Of a DNA stretch of 64,000 nt, positions 20,044-29,879 are shown one piece after another. Within the stretch, counting starts at the first letter, position 1. Every line of letters starts with the position of its first letter. Position numbers and translations under genes: made by a program. The notes below the pieces were generated by a model. That model made no database searches, was not told where the DNA came from, and was given only the letters and a program-made list of their open reading frames with translations. Origin of the DNA: Dolomedes plantarius (lineage: Eukaryota; Arthropoda; Arachnida; Araneae; Dolomedidae). The stretch lies in assembly GCA_907164885.2 (NCBI GenBank), contig OU015493.1, forward strand, positions 219,680,781 through 219,744,780, given 5' to 3'.

Positions 20044-22195
20044 TAAAATTTGTGTTGAAGTATCGTTCTTTAAAATTCAATTAAAAAAATCGAAATTTTA
20101 AGATAGAGACTTGAAATGAGGTTTATATGAATGAGAAAGCGTTCGGCTTCCAGATGATGTAAATATTTTCTTTGTAAGATAAAAACTCGAAGAGCATTGA
20201 CCGTAGATCCTCAAAATTCGCTTAAATTTCTCTAAAAACTGGTTTTAATATTTTGATGAAAATATTAGTCTGTTTTAAATTATTTTTAAACAAATGAGGT
20301 CTTGTTTTAAGGAGAAATGTCTGAAGTCTTAGATTGTAAAAAGGTCAAAATTCTACGATCATTTTTTGCCGAGATATCGTAATCTGAAGTTAAAAAAACA
20401 TAAAAATCTCACAAAACATAATTCAATGACTCAATCGCTTACAATCCAAAGGGAGAAAAGTCTGTCATTCAAATCAGCGCTTGAAGAACCAAGCAGGAAA
20501 TTTGTGTTCGAGTATCGTTCTTTAAAAATTCAATTAAAAATCGAAATTTTAAGATAGAGACTTGAAATGAGGTTGATATGAATGAGAAAGCTTTCATCTT
20601 CCAGATGATGTAAATATTTTCTTTGTAAGATAAAAACTCGAAGAGCATCGACCGTCGATCCTCAAAAGTTCGTAAATTTCTCGAATAAGTGGATTTAATA
20701 TTTTGATGAAATTATTAGTCTGTTTAAATTATTTTTAAACAAATGAGGTTTTGTTTGAAGGAGAAATGTCTGTAGTCTTAAATTGTAAAAAGATCAAAAT
20801 TCTACGATCATTTTTTTCCAAGATATCGTAATCCGAGATATCGCAAGTTAATAAAACATAAAATATCCCACAAAACATAAAATAAAAAATTTTGTATAAT
20901 AAAATTTAAAATTCAGGCTTGGAGGTGCACTTTCCCATAGTCTGCACTGCCCATGTGCAAAATTTCACGGCTGTCAGTTTCACAGATTCGCCTGGGGGCC
21001 GCCCCCCCCCCCCACACGCACACGCAAACATTCACTTTTATTAATAAGATGTAATGCTTATTACTGTAATGTTAAAGATGGGAATACGCTTCAAAGTTTA
21101 ATTGTTTACTTAAAATACCTTTTTAGATGCCACAACAGAAATTGCTCGTTTTACCTTCAATGAAACTTCCGAAATGAGTTTTGTTCTGTAAGAAAGGAAA
21201 AGCTGGAGGTATTCCTAATTACAGATCGCATTGCCTGGGATTTTAAGAATGTTTGTTAACCAAAATTAATTTAAAAATTAACACAGTTTAAATAACATTG
21301 AAAAAATTGACATTTTCTATATTATTTATAATGTGACATAACCCATGACACGGGCTTCGCCCTTCTAGCCGGTCGGTTTAGGGACCCGCTCCCTTCAGCT
21401 ATCATTGTCAGAGAATGGAAACACTAAAAAACAACGAACCAAGGTATCTAAATTTTGTGGCTACGTATTCCACGTCCTCCTAACAGTCGCAGCCAGAAGA
21501 AAAATTCTCCCCCCCCTCCCGGTGAGAAATTCAGTTCGGTCCAACTCTCCACAAATGGGCGAAAAATTCTTTCTTCGAGACTCCCCCCCCCCGCCTATGG
21601 GTGAAAAAATGGTTCTTCCTCCAAACCGCATTTGAAAGACCGCTAAGGAAATTTGTGTTGACATATCGTTCTTTAAAATTCAATTAAAAATCGAAATTTT
21701 AAGATAGAGACTTGAAATGAGGTTTATATGAATGAGAAAGCTTTCATCTTCCAGATGATGTAAATATTTTCTTTGTAAGATAAAAACACGAAGAGCAACG
21801 ACCGTAGATGCTCAAAAGAGCGTAAATTTCTCGGAAAAGTGGGTTTAATATTTTGATGAAAATATTAGTCTATTTTAAATTATTTTTAAAGAAATGAGGT
21901 CTTGTTTGGAGGAGAAATGTCTGTTGTCTTAGATTTTAAAAAGATCAAAATTCTACGATCATTTTTAGCCGAGATATCGTAATCTGAAGTTAAAAAAACA
22001 TAAAATATCGCACAAAACATAAAATAAAAAAATTTCTAGAATAAAATTTAAAATTCGGGCTTCGAGGTGCACCTTCCCATAGTCTGCACTACCCGTGTGA
22101 CAAATTTAACGGCTGTAAGTTTCAAAGATTCGCCTGGGTGCCGCATACACAGACACACACACAAACAAACACTTGCTTTTATAATAATATGTATA
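20044..22195 (+). repeat. Three copies of a roughly 400-bp AT-rich repeat
   Basis: Copies start near 20044, 20497 and 21645 with AAATTTGTGTTSRAGTATCG and include ATAGAGACTTGAAATGAGG, TTCCAGATGATGTAAATATT and TTCTACGATCATTTTTNGCC. Copies two and three extend into the same 3' tail, ending 'GATTCGCCTGGG.GCCGC', a CA-rich stretch and TTTTATWATAAKATGT (20880-21055; 22020-22195). A shared 3' tail with variable 5' start suggests a short retroelement, but no coding region is recognisable. Confidence 0.7.
21056..21644. other. Spacer with C-run block
   Basis: Contains ACACGGGCTTCGCCCTTCTAG near 21348 (Helitron-like end) and two C-runs near 21508 and 21583 separated by AAATGGGCGAAAAATTC. The open frames here are short and low-complexity; I call no gene. 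Confidence 0.4.
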
Positions 22196-22199
22196 TATT

Positions 22200-22680
22200 T
22201 TATGTTTTACTGTTCAGGTTTTTTTGCTACAATGATGAAAGGCTAAACTAGCTGTATTCTGTGGAGTTTATTATAAATATATATTTTTTTGTATTGAGTT
22301 TTCATTTTATTCATGCGTATAACATTTCATATGCTTTTTTTTCTATGTTATTTATACTCTGCTTAGTTTTTAAATGGACTCTGGTGAACAATTATTCCCA
22401 AATTGGACATTTTTACTTTACAACTTTTAGTGGTACAATGAAGAAAGGCTGCATCTAACTAAATTCTATTTGTCTATAATGTCTATAATGAGATGTCTAT
22501 AATGTTCACTATAGTGTTCTGAGATGACACATTTTATTTACTATGTAATTTATGCTATGTTTAGTGTTTAAATTGATTTTCGTTAACAAACATTCTTAAA
22601 ATCCCGGGCAACGCCGGCTCGCCGGGGGAGGGGGGAGAATTTTTCTTCTGCCTGTGACTGTTTACAGGACGTGGGATACG
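22200..22680 (+). repeat. AT-rich block, copy 1
   Basis: Contains GCTACAATGATGAAAGGCTAA (22227), CATTTCATATGCTTTTTT and CCCGGGCAACGCCGGCTCGC near 22602. The same order returns at 24880-25260. An inner portion also repeats within the block (22420-22460). Confidence 0.65.
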
Positions 22681-23048
22681 TATCCACAAAATTTAAATAG
22701 CTTTTTTCGTTGTTTTTTAGTATAATTTCACACAATCGTATGATGGCAACGGAATGTTTGATATCTCATGGGGGGGGGGGGAACTATTTGCAGGAAGTCG
22801 AATGCACTCTCATTAGATTGTCAATCAGAAGATGGCAATAGTTTTACAGATATTTTAATTCTAAAAGCAGACTCCACCGCTATCCGATAAATATCCGTAA
22901 ATAAAGCACGAATCATTCACAGCGCGAATCACTGAAATTTTTAATCATGTGTAACATTTTTCACACTTTATTCAAACTTCATCTTGTGGACGGACGGCTT
23001 GAGCGTATATAGGCGAAGCCCGAGCCTAGCCGGGCAAAGCCCGGCTAG
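22681..23048 (+). mobile_element. Helitron 3' end with perfect hairpin
   Basis: AGCCGGGC-AAA-GCCCGGCT at 23028-23046 is an 8-bp perfect stem with a 3-base loop; it overlaps the terminal CTAG (23045-23048), followed by T. No coding and no clear 5' end, so the extent to the left is uncertain. Confidence 0.65.
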
Positions 23049-23089
23049 TCAATAGAATATAAGGCAAAACCATTTTAAAGAATTTTTGA

Positions 23090-23616
23090 GTTTAGTTCAA
23101 CAAAGTTTAATATAAAAAATTAATAAGAGCAATTCACTAACAAATTTTTTATTTTCAAATTAAATAATACATTTACACCAATTATACATTTATACATTAT
23201 ATACATTTACACCAATTTGAAGTACCGATGCAAAACCAGCGTATGGGGGAAAACAGAACAAGCGTATTTTTTCTTTACTATAAATAACAATTATTGGGGC
23301 ATATAATTATTATTCATTGGTTGTTGACTGCCATTTGTCTCGTTGCTAGGGAATCGTTCCCCCTTTTGTGTTCGTCCTTTTCAGAAATCAGTCATTTATT
23401 GAGTGTGAAAATTATGCTACGTGGTTAATTTTATTTTTATTACGAAACTTTTTCTCTAAAAAAATCAAGACAACGTAAAACATCGAGCACACAACATCGA
23501 TGTTAAAAAAAAATCGGCTTAAATAAATCGATGTTTAAAAAATCGATGCTTTTATCAAAACATCCATGTTTTGAAAACATCGACATCGATGTCGCATCCC
23601 TATTGATTCACTGCAA
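23090..23616. repeat. Element end with clustered ACATCGATGT motifs
   Basis: Right end reads ...CGACATCGATGTCGCATCCCTA (23590-23613). The last 130 bp hold about seven ATCGATG-type motifs. A matching end in the opposite orientation, with the same internal block TTTTATTTTCAAATTAAATA, is at 41308-41760. Probably a hAT-type non-autonomous element; the class is inferred only from the subterminal repeat style. Confidence 0.55.
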
Positions 23617-23714
23617 ACCCATCAAGAGAAACGGTCTGTTACTTGGTCATTCAATAAGTCCCCATTTCGGCTTGCTACAGCTTTGATGCTATTGAACAAA
23701 ATTTCGTCGTCCTA

Positions 23715-24479
23715 CAAGGTGAGCCCATAAAGTAACCGGACAGTTTTTTATAAATAAGAAAAATATTACTCACCTTCAAAGGAATTTATCTCCTTCAAAA
23801 TAATCGCCAAAGGAGTCTATACAATTTTTCCAACGTTTCTGCAAGTCATCGAAACACTGTTTATAGGCGTCGGAACTAACCGTTTGCAAAATAGACGTAA
23901 CATTTGATTTAATATCCGAGACGTTTTCAAATCTCTGTCCTTTCCTGGCCATCTCCGGAAAAACTAAAAAATCAGCTGGCGATAAGATGGGAGAAATATG
24001 GTGGGTGATTTATCACTGTAATTGAATACTTAGCAAGATATTGTTGTACAGAAATTGCTGTATGGAGCCTAGCATTGTCGTGTAAAAGAAGCCATTGCCC
24101 AGAATCAAACAATTCCTTCCTCACTCGCTTTATCCTGTTTCTTAATCGAAAAAGCACCTCCTCGTAAAAAAATACTGATTAATTGTTTGTTTTTCAGGAA
24201 CAATTTCGTGGTGAATAAGTCCTTTGTAATCGGAAAATGCAAAATCCATGAAAGGACAGCGATTTGAAAACGTCTCGGATATTAAATCAAATGTTACGCG
24301 TATTTTCTGAACGGTTAGATCCAATGCCTATGAACAGTGTTTTGATGACTTGAAGAAACATTGGAAAAATTCTATAGACTCCTTTGGCGATTATTTTTAA
24401 TGAGATAAATTCATTTGATGGTGAGTAATATTTTTCTTATTTATAAAAAAATGTCCGGTTACTTTATGGGCGCACCTAG
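23715..24479 (-). mobile_element. Fold-back mariner element
   Basis: TA flanks at 23713-23714 and 24480-24481. Ends: CAAGGTGAGCCCATAAAG and CTAGGTGCGCCCATAAAG (read inward). The inverted arms are about 230 bp (23715-23947 and 24252-24479), far longer than mariner repeats, because both arms are copies of the transposase 3' end. The centre keeps one stretch of the transposase on the minus strand. The original 5' end has been replaced by an inverted 3' end. Confidence 0.8.
23790..24325 (-). pseudogene. mariner transposase fragment
   Basis: Minus-strand pieces: FSDYKGLIHHEIVPEKQTIN (about 24175-24235), then after a frameshift LRNRIKRVRKELFDSGQWLL and LHDNARLHTAISVQQYLAKY (about 24000-24150). The second catalytic Asp is in LLHDNARLH; the HPPYSPDLAPCD box is corrupted (HPPYFSHLIAS). 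The gene reads on to a C-terminus like CFDDLQKRWKNCIDSFGDYF. The N-terminal half and first Asp region are lost. Confidence 0.75.
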
Positions 24480-24589
24480 TATTTCTTACTCTCTTCGGGT
24501 CTTGTCTCATACTTGTTTTAGCATGTGTCGCGAGTACCGAGGTGTGATCTTTCAATCTACGATCATTTTAAGCAGCTGGAACTCTTTCG

Positions 24590-25520
24590 AGAAATGAAGT
24601 GTACCAACATTTTTCATTTTCATACAAAGGAAATGTGATACGATTGCTTTAAAAATATTCCCACAATTCAAGGAAGGATTTTAGAAATATTTTTGTTTTA
24701 AATCAAGGATGTTGTAATGTATAAAGAGATGGGAAATACAATTTGACATTTTTACTCTTTAACTTTACTTTTCAAAATTCTTTACTGTCCAAAAGACAAT
24801 TTGACATTTTTCCTTTTCATATTTTAGTGGTTTAATTTAAAAGTATATATTTGATGTTTTATTTTTCACGTTTTTTTGCTGCAATGATGAAAGGCTAAAC
24901 TAGCTGAATTCTGAGGAATTTATTATAAATATATATTTTTTAATATTGGATTTTCTTTTTATTCATGCGTATAACATTTCATATGCTTTTTTCCTAATTT
25001 ATTTATACTGTGTTTAGTTTTTAAATTGACTTTGGTTAACAATTATTCTCCAATTTGATATTTTTACTTTACAGCTTTTAGTGGTACAATGATGAAAGGC
25101 TGCATCTACCTAAATTCTGAGATGTCTATAACATGTCACATGTTTTTTTAAACTATGCAATTTATACTGTGTATAGTTTTTAAATTAATTTTGGTTAACA
25201 AACATTCTTAAAATCCCGGGCAACGCCGGCTCGCCGGGGGTGGGAGGGGGAGGGAGAATTTTTCTTCTGCTTGCAACTGTTTGCAGGACGTGGGATGCGT
25301 ATCAACAAAATTTGAATACCTTATGCAGCTAGAACTCTTTCGAGAAATGAAGTGTACCAATATTTTCTATTTCATACAAAGGAAATGTGATAGGATTGCT
25401 TTTTTAAAATATTCCCACAATTCCAGCAATGATTTTAGAATTTTTTTATATATTTTTTTTTTAATATTTTTTTTAAATAAAGGATGTTGTAATGTATAAA
25501 GAGATGCCATTTCCAAACGG
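24590..25520 (+). repeat. AT-rich block, copy 2, with inner duplication
   Basis: 24573-24720 (AGCTGGAACTCTTTCGAGAAA to GGATGTTGTAATGTATAAAG) recurs at 25327-25505. Between them, 24880-25260 repeats 22200-22640 including CCCGGGCAACGCCGGCTCGC. Together these suggest a composite unit of about 750 bp. No gene. Confidence 0.65.
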
Positions 25521-25908
25521 TTTTCAGGAGTTGACATTTTAATTTTTTTAGTAAAATGGGCAGGATAATGATTCGAGTCAGTAATTTTGGAAAATACTTT
25601 TCGAATGTACGAATTGACCTCGCGAACTTGGAAATCTATATTTTTCTTCCAATCTTAATATTTGAATTTTACGCCATTTTACACACTCTTCAAGAATTAT
25701 GAAAGACACAATTGAGACAGTCCAAGAAAAAAAATCTTAAAAATCGTGGAAAATGCTACAAACCTTGCATCGTTTCAATACACTAATGAGTGGTGCGAGT
25801 GATCACGAAAATAGAGGGAATGTATCAGTTAAATTAAAATTGCCTTAAATAATTTTGAAATCATGCTCATTTTAAATTTTGATAATTTTAACCCGTGGGA
25901 TATCTATA
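25521..25908. other. Unassigned spacer
   Basis: AT-rich; no ORF, repeat or RNA gene recognised. Confidence 0.5.
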
Positions 25909-27806
25909 TCTATACTTATATATAAAGAGAGAGCGATTTTGTACGTGGAGGGTAATCTCCAGAACCACTGCACCTATTTGAAAAATTCTTTCACTGTTTG
26001 AAAGATACATTATTCCAGATGGACATAGGCTATATATTATGTATATCTGATCAGTAGAAATAAAGTTAGGGGTTCAATTCTAACAATCTCCATTGTTACC
26101 GCTACTGTCCTCTACCGCTTTTTGTGCCGAAGTCTTCAACGATTCCTAGCGTGGTGCTATCGCGGTGGGCTTCTGTTCTGACGTTAGCGGTTCAAAGCTA
26201 GATTTTCTTCGGCACGCTTTTTTCCTTTTAAAAAATTAACTTTAATTATTAACTAACGTAATATTAATTTGAATATTATTTTAGGTGCTTAAAATAATTA
26301 AAAAAACATTCTTTACTTAAAATCCTTTTTTATTTTTGTATTTTTATTTCAATTCTTAACGTCTTTCTATTATCTATACTTATAAAAAAAACATTCATTA
26401 CTTTAAATCCTTTTTTTATTTTTGTATTTTTATTTCATCTCTTAACCTCTTTCTATTAATTTGAATACTATTTTAGGTTCTTAAAATAATTAAAAAAAAC
26501 ATTCTTTTCTTAAAATCCTTTTTTTTATTTTTGAATAAAACTACGGTCTCAAGCACACCTCTTTCTTTAAAAAAATTACTTTTTCTATTAATTTGGATAC
26601 TATTTTAGGTGCTTAAAATAATTAAAAAAACATTCTTTTCTTAAAATCCTTTTTTCATTTTTGAATAAAACTACGGTCTCAAGCACACCTCTTTCTTTAA
26701 AAAATTACTTTTTCTATTAATTTGAATACTATTTTGGGTGCTTAAAATAATTAAAAAAACATTCTTTTCTTAAAATCCATTTTTTATTTTTGAATAAAAC
26801 TACGATCTCAAGCACACCTTTTTCTTTTAATAAATTAATTTTTCTATTAATTTGAATACTATTTTAGGTGCTTAAAATAATTAAAAAAACATTCTTACTT
26901 AAAATCCTTTTTTTATTTTTGTGTTTTTATTTCATCTCTTATTCTAATTTTGGGATACCAATGTGTATATATACTTCTATAATAATATATAAAGAGAGAG
27001 AGCAGATTTTGTATGTGGAGGGTAATGTACAACTTTTGTACATTACAATGTACCTTACAATTTTTCCTTTGTCAACCGCAGTCAAGTAACCATAGCAACA
27101 CCCTTTAGCTTACGGGGTCCGTTTTTCGAAATCGCTCTTTAGAACGGGGAAATGTTATCTACTTCCTATCCCCATTTTACGTGGAGGACATTCAGCGCGG
27201 GGGTCAGGGGAAAGAGTGGTTAATTGCTTTTTTATTGCTTTCTTACTATTGCAGAAGAATTTCAATAGTAGTTCATCGGCACCCCATGCCTCTTTCATCT
27301 GTCAAAAGGCTGAAAATGGATGAACCGCGGGTGACCGCTCTTCTGATTTGTCTCGCCTGAAAAGAAATAGCCTCTAGCTAGAACGACAAAAGATTATTAT
27401 TCTGTCCTTTTCGGCAAGATTCACCCTCCGTTCCCGGAATGTCACACAATTGTTCTTTGGGGGCAAAGCCGTTAGGAAAGTCACAACGAAGTGTAATTCG
27501 AGACTATATCTCTGCCGACATCACACCGTATTTTTCGAGAGTATGTGCTTCGGATATATGCTATCCCACCCCGTAAGGAAAAGGTTTTAAAATTTTAATG
27601 ATTCAAGTAGAGGAGATATTGATAAATACAAAAAGGATTTTTGAAACTGGCAACGTTAAAGGGTTCATTGAAGAAAACTACATTTGGAACTACGCTTTTT
27701 ATTGGACATTTAAGGTAATAAAGATTTACAATTTATTGGCTATGAACTGGAAATTTATTCGTATAATATTTTGTTCAACCCGGACAAAGTCGGGACGGGC
27801 CGCTAG
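25909..27806 (+). mobile_element. Non-autonomous Helitron with two 5' ends
   Basis: Starts TC-TATACTTATATATAAAG (25909) and continues GGAGGGTAATCTCC, a Helitron 5' signature. A second, similar start TC-TATAATAATATATAAAG lies at 26976, followed by the same GTGGAGGGTAAT. A single 3' end follows: CCCGGAC-AAA-GTCGGG hairpin near 27778-27793 and CTAG at 27803-27806, then T. No ORF. The inner unit (26976-27806) could move alone. Confidence 0.7.
26262..26935 (+). repeat. About 130-bp minisatellite inside the Helitron
   Basis: Five units marked by GGTGCTTAAAATAATTAAAA near 26284, 26476, 26608, 26740 and 26868. Middle units carry AAACTACGGTCTCAAGCACA. The first spacing is longer (about 190 bp). Confidence 0.75.
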
Positions 27807-27817
27807 TATATATATAT

Positions 27818-28458
27818 AAAACAGTTCCGTATCTGATTGACTGACTGACTGACTGACTGACATACAACGCACAGACCAAACCGCTGGACCTAAACGGCTG
27901 AAATTTTCAATGGCAATTCTTCATATAGTGTAGGGGTGGACTAAGAAAGATTTTTCATAAATTCTTCTTATATTTTTTAATTAAATTTTTAACCTGTTTT
28001 TGTAACTTTTTTAAAGTTTCCATTTAAAATAATAATTTGAGGGTTATAAAATTTATATCACGAGAATGATCCTAAAAATTCCTTTAAAATGAAATATTTT
28101 TCGAATCTTTACCTCCATTTTTTGATTTTTGGTGAATTTTTATAGATTCATTTTTAGAATTTAATTTATTAAATTCTGATCACGTGACTTCTTTTCTGGT
28201 ACTTCAAATACATGTATTGTTACGTGCATAACAACTAAACAGACAAAAAAATTTTTTTTTTCTTCTTGATAATACGGCAGACGATTGGTCATTATTCAAA
28301 AAATTATTAAAATACAGTAAAAGAAATGTTCTACAAACTGTACTATATTAACTGTACTATATTCTTTAGTATTCTATATATTAGATTTAATTTGAATATT
28401 TTCTTCTACATCATTTTGTCTATAAAAATATCCCTTACGATTTTTTTATAAATATATA
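27818..28458 (+). repeat. Helitron-type 5' segment with (GACT)n
   Basis: ATATATATAAAACAGTTCCG, then five GACT units (27838-27860) and ACAACGCACAGACCAAACCG. This layout is common at Helitron 5' ends. No 3' end before the Tc1 insertion at 28461. Confidence 0.5.
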
Positions 28459-28460
28459 TA

Positions 28461-29873
28461 CACTCATGGACAAAAAAAGTAGCGCACCAAGAAATAATTG
28501 CGGGATCGTAACGAAACTTGCAAATAAGGTACATGTCGGGGAGATATGCAAATGATTAGAAATGCAGCGTGATTGCGCAATACGTATAGACGGTAGAGGG
28601 CGTTGAACATCGTACTCTGTGGAGTATAAAAAAGGTAACCAAAGCTTGTTTGAGTGTGCTGAATCATTTACAAAGGAAGAGCTGAGATAGACATGCCATT
28701 ACGCCGTGTTCGAAGACAATATAAGCAGTTGACGCAGTTTGAGAGGGGGAGAATCGTCGGGATGATGGAAGCTGGGTGGTCAGCTACGCGAGTAGCTCGT
28801 CAATTAGGCCGCTCTGATTGTGTTGTGAGGAGGTGTTGGGACCAGTGGACCCGAGAGATGTCATGTACACGGAGACCAGGCTCAGGGCGCCCTCGACAGA
28901 CCAGTCGTCGAGAAGACCGCCACATCGTAAGAAATGCACGCGTACAGCCAACTGCTTCATCGGCCGCCATCCAGGCACAGGTAGCACCTTCACTAGGGGC
29001 CACTGTGTCTTCTCGAACCATACGAAGGCGCCTGGCTGAAGGACAGTTGGTATCGCGGCGCCCATTACGTGTGCTGCCCTTGACGCCCACCCATCGACGC
29101 CTCCGTTTGGAGTTTTGCCGAGTACGAGGAAACTGGACTGCAGCGGAATGGAACCAGGTCGTCTTTAGCGACGAATCCAGATTCAATCTCGGCAGTGATG
29201 GCAATCGTGTTCGTGTGTGGAGAGCCCGTGGTGAACGCTTTAATCCTGCCTTTGCTGTACAGCGACACATCGCTCCCACAGCTGGTGTGATGGTATGGGG
29301 TACCATTACCTACAATACACGGTCACCCCTGGTATTGTTCCGTGGCACCATGACAGCCCAGCGGTATGTTCATGAAATCCTGCAACCACATGTGTTGCCA
29401 CTCATGCAACGGCTCCCAGGAGCCATTTTTCAACAAGACAATGCTCGGCCTCATACGGCAAGGGTGTCACAAGACTGTCTCCGCATTGTTACTACCCTTC
29501 CTTGGCCTGCCCGATCCCCAGATTTGTCTCCAATCGAGCATATCTGGGATCATTTGGGACGACGAGTTGGGCATCCCACGAGTTTGAACGAACTAGAGGC
29601 AAGGTTACAGCAAATATGGATCGAAATGTCTCAAGACATCATACAGAACTTGTATGACTCAATGCCCGATCGTATCGCATCGTGCATTCGCGCTAGAGGG
29701 GGTCCAACGGAGTATTAACTCCTCCGTTCTTTTGCCTTTTTCTCTGAAATAAATTATCCTTTTTCTTTGATTTTCTTATCATTTACTTATATCAAAGTAG
29801 TCATTACGTATGTAAAATTTCGTTTCATTTTGACTGCTCCTTCTTGGTACGCTAATTTTTTTGTCCATGAGTG
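28461..29873 (+). mobile_element. Complete Tc1-like transposon
   Basis: 1413 bp bounded by TA (28459-28460 and 29874-29875). Inverted ends CACTCATGGACAAAAAAAGT and CACTCATGGACAAAAAAATT. Encodes one uninterrupted transposase. A second copy sits at 48652. The intact frame and clean ends suggest recent activity. Confidence 0.93.
28693..29718 (+). CDS. Tc1-family transposase, intact
   Basis: 341 codons, the usual length for Tc1 transposases. Residues about 10-120 form the two helix-turn-helix DNA-binding parts (RGRIVGMMEAGWSATRVARQ, then a GSGRPRQTSRRED linker like the GRPR AT-hook). The catalytic domain has Asp160 (VFSDESRFNLG), Asp249 (FQQDNARPHTA) and Glu282 (SPDLSPIEHIW). I count 32 residues between Asp249 and Glu282, two fewer than canonical Tc1 (34). 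It would bind the terminal repeats and cut and paste the element at TA. The ATG at 28693 is about 230 bp from the left end. Other open frames on both strands here are shadows. Confidence 0.93.
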   Translation: MPLRRVRRQYKQLTQFERGRIVGMMEAGWSATRVARQLGRSDCVVRRCWDQWTREMSCTRRPGSGRPRQTSRREDRHIVRNARVQPTASSAAIQAQVAPSLGATVSSRTIRRRLAEGQLVSRRPLRVLPLTPTHRRLRLEFCRVRGNWTAAEWNQVVFSDESRFNLGSDGNRVRVWRARGERFNPAFAVQRHIAPTAGVMVWGTITYNTRSPLVLFRGTMTAQRYVHEILQPHVLPLMQRLPGAIFQQDNARPHTARVSQDCLRIVTTLPWPARSPDLSPIEHIWDHLGRRVGHPTSLNELEARLQQIWIEMSQDIIQNLYDSMPDRIASCIRARGGPTEY

Positions 29874-29879
29874 TATATA

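Noticed and set aside
28784..29587. Several open frames overlapping the Tc1 transposase on both strands
   Set aside because: Recur in the same way in the second copy and carry no known motif; the 341-codon frame has all catalytic residues.
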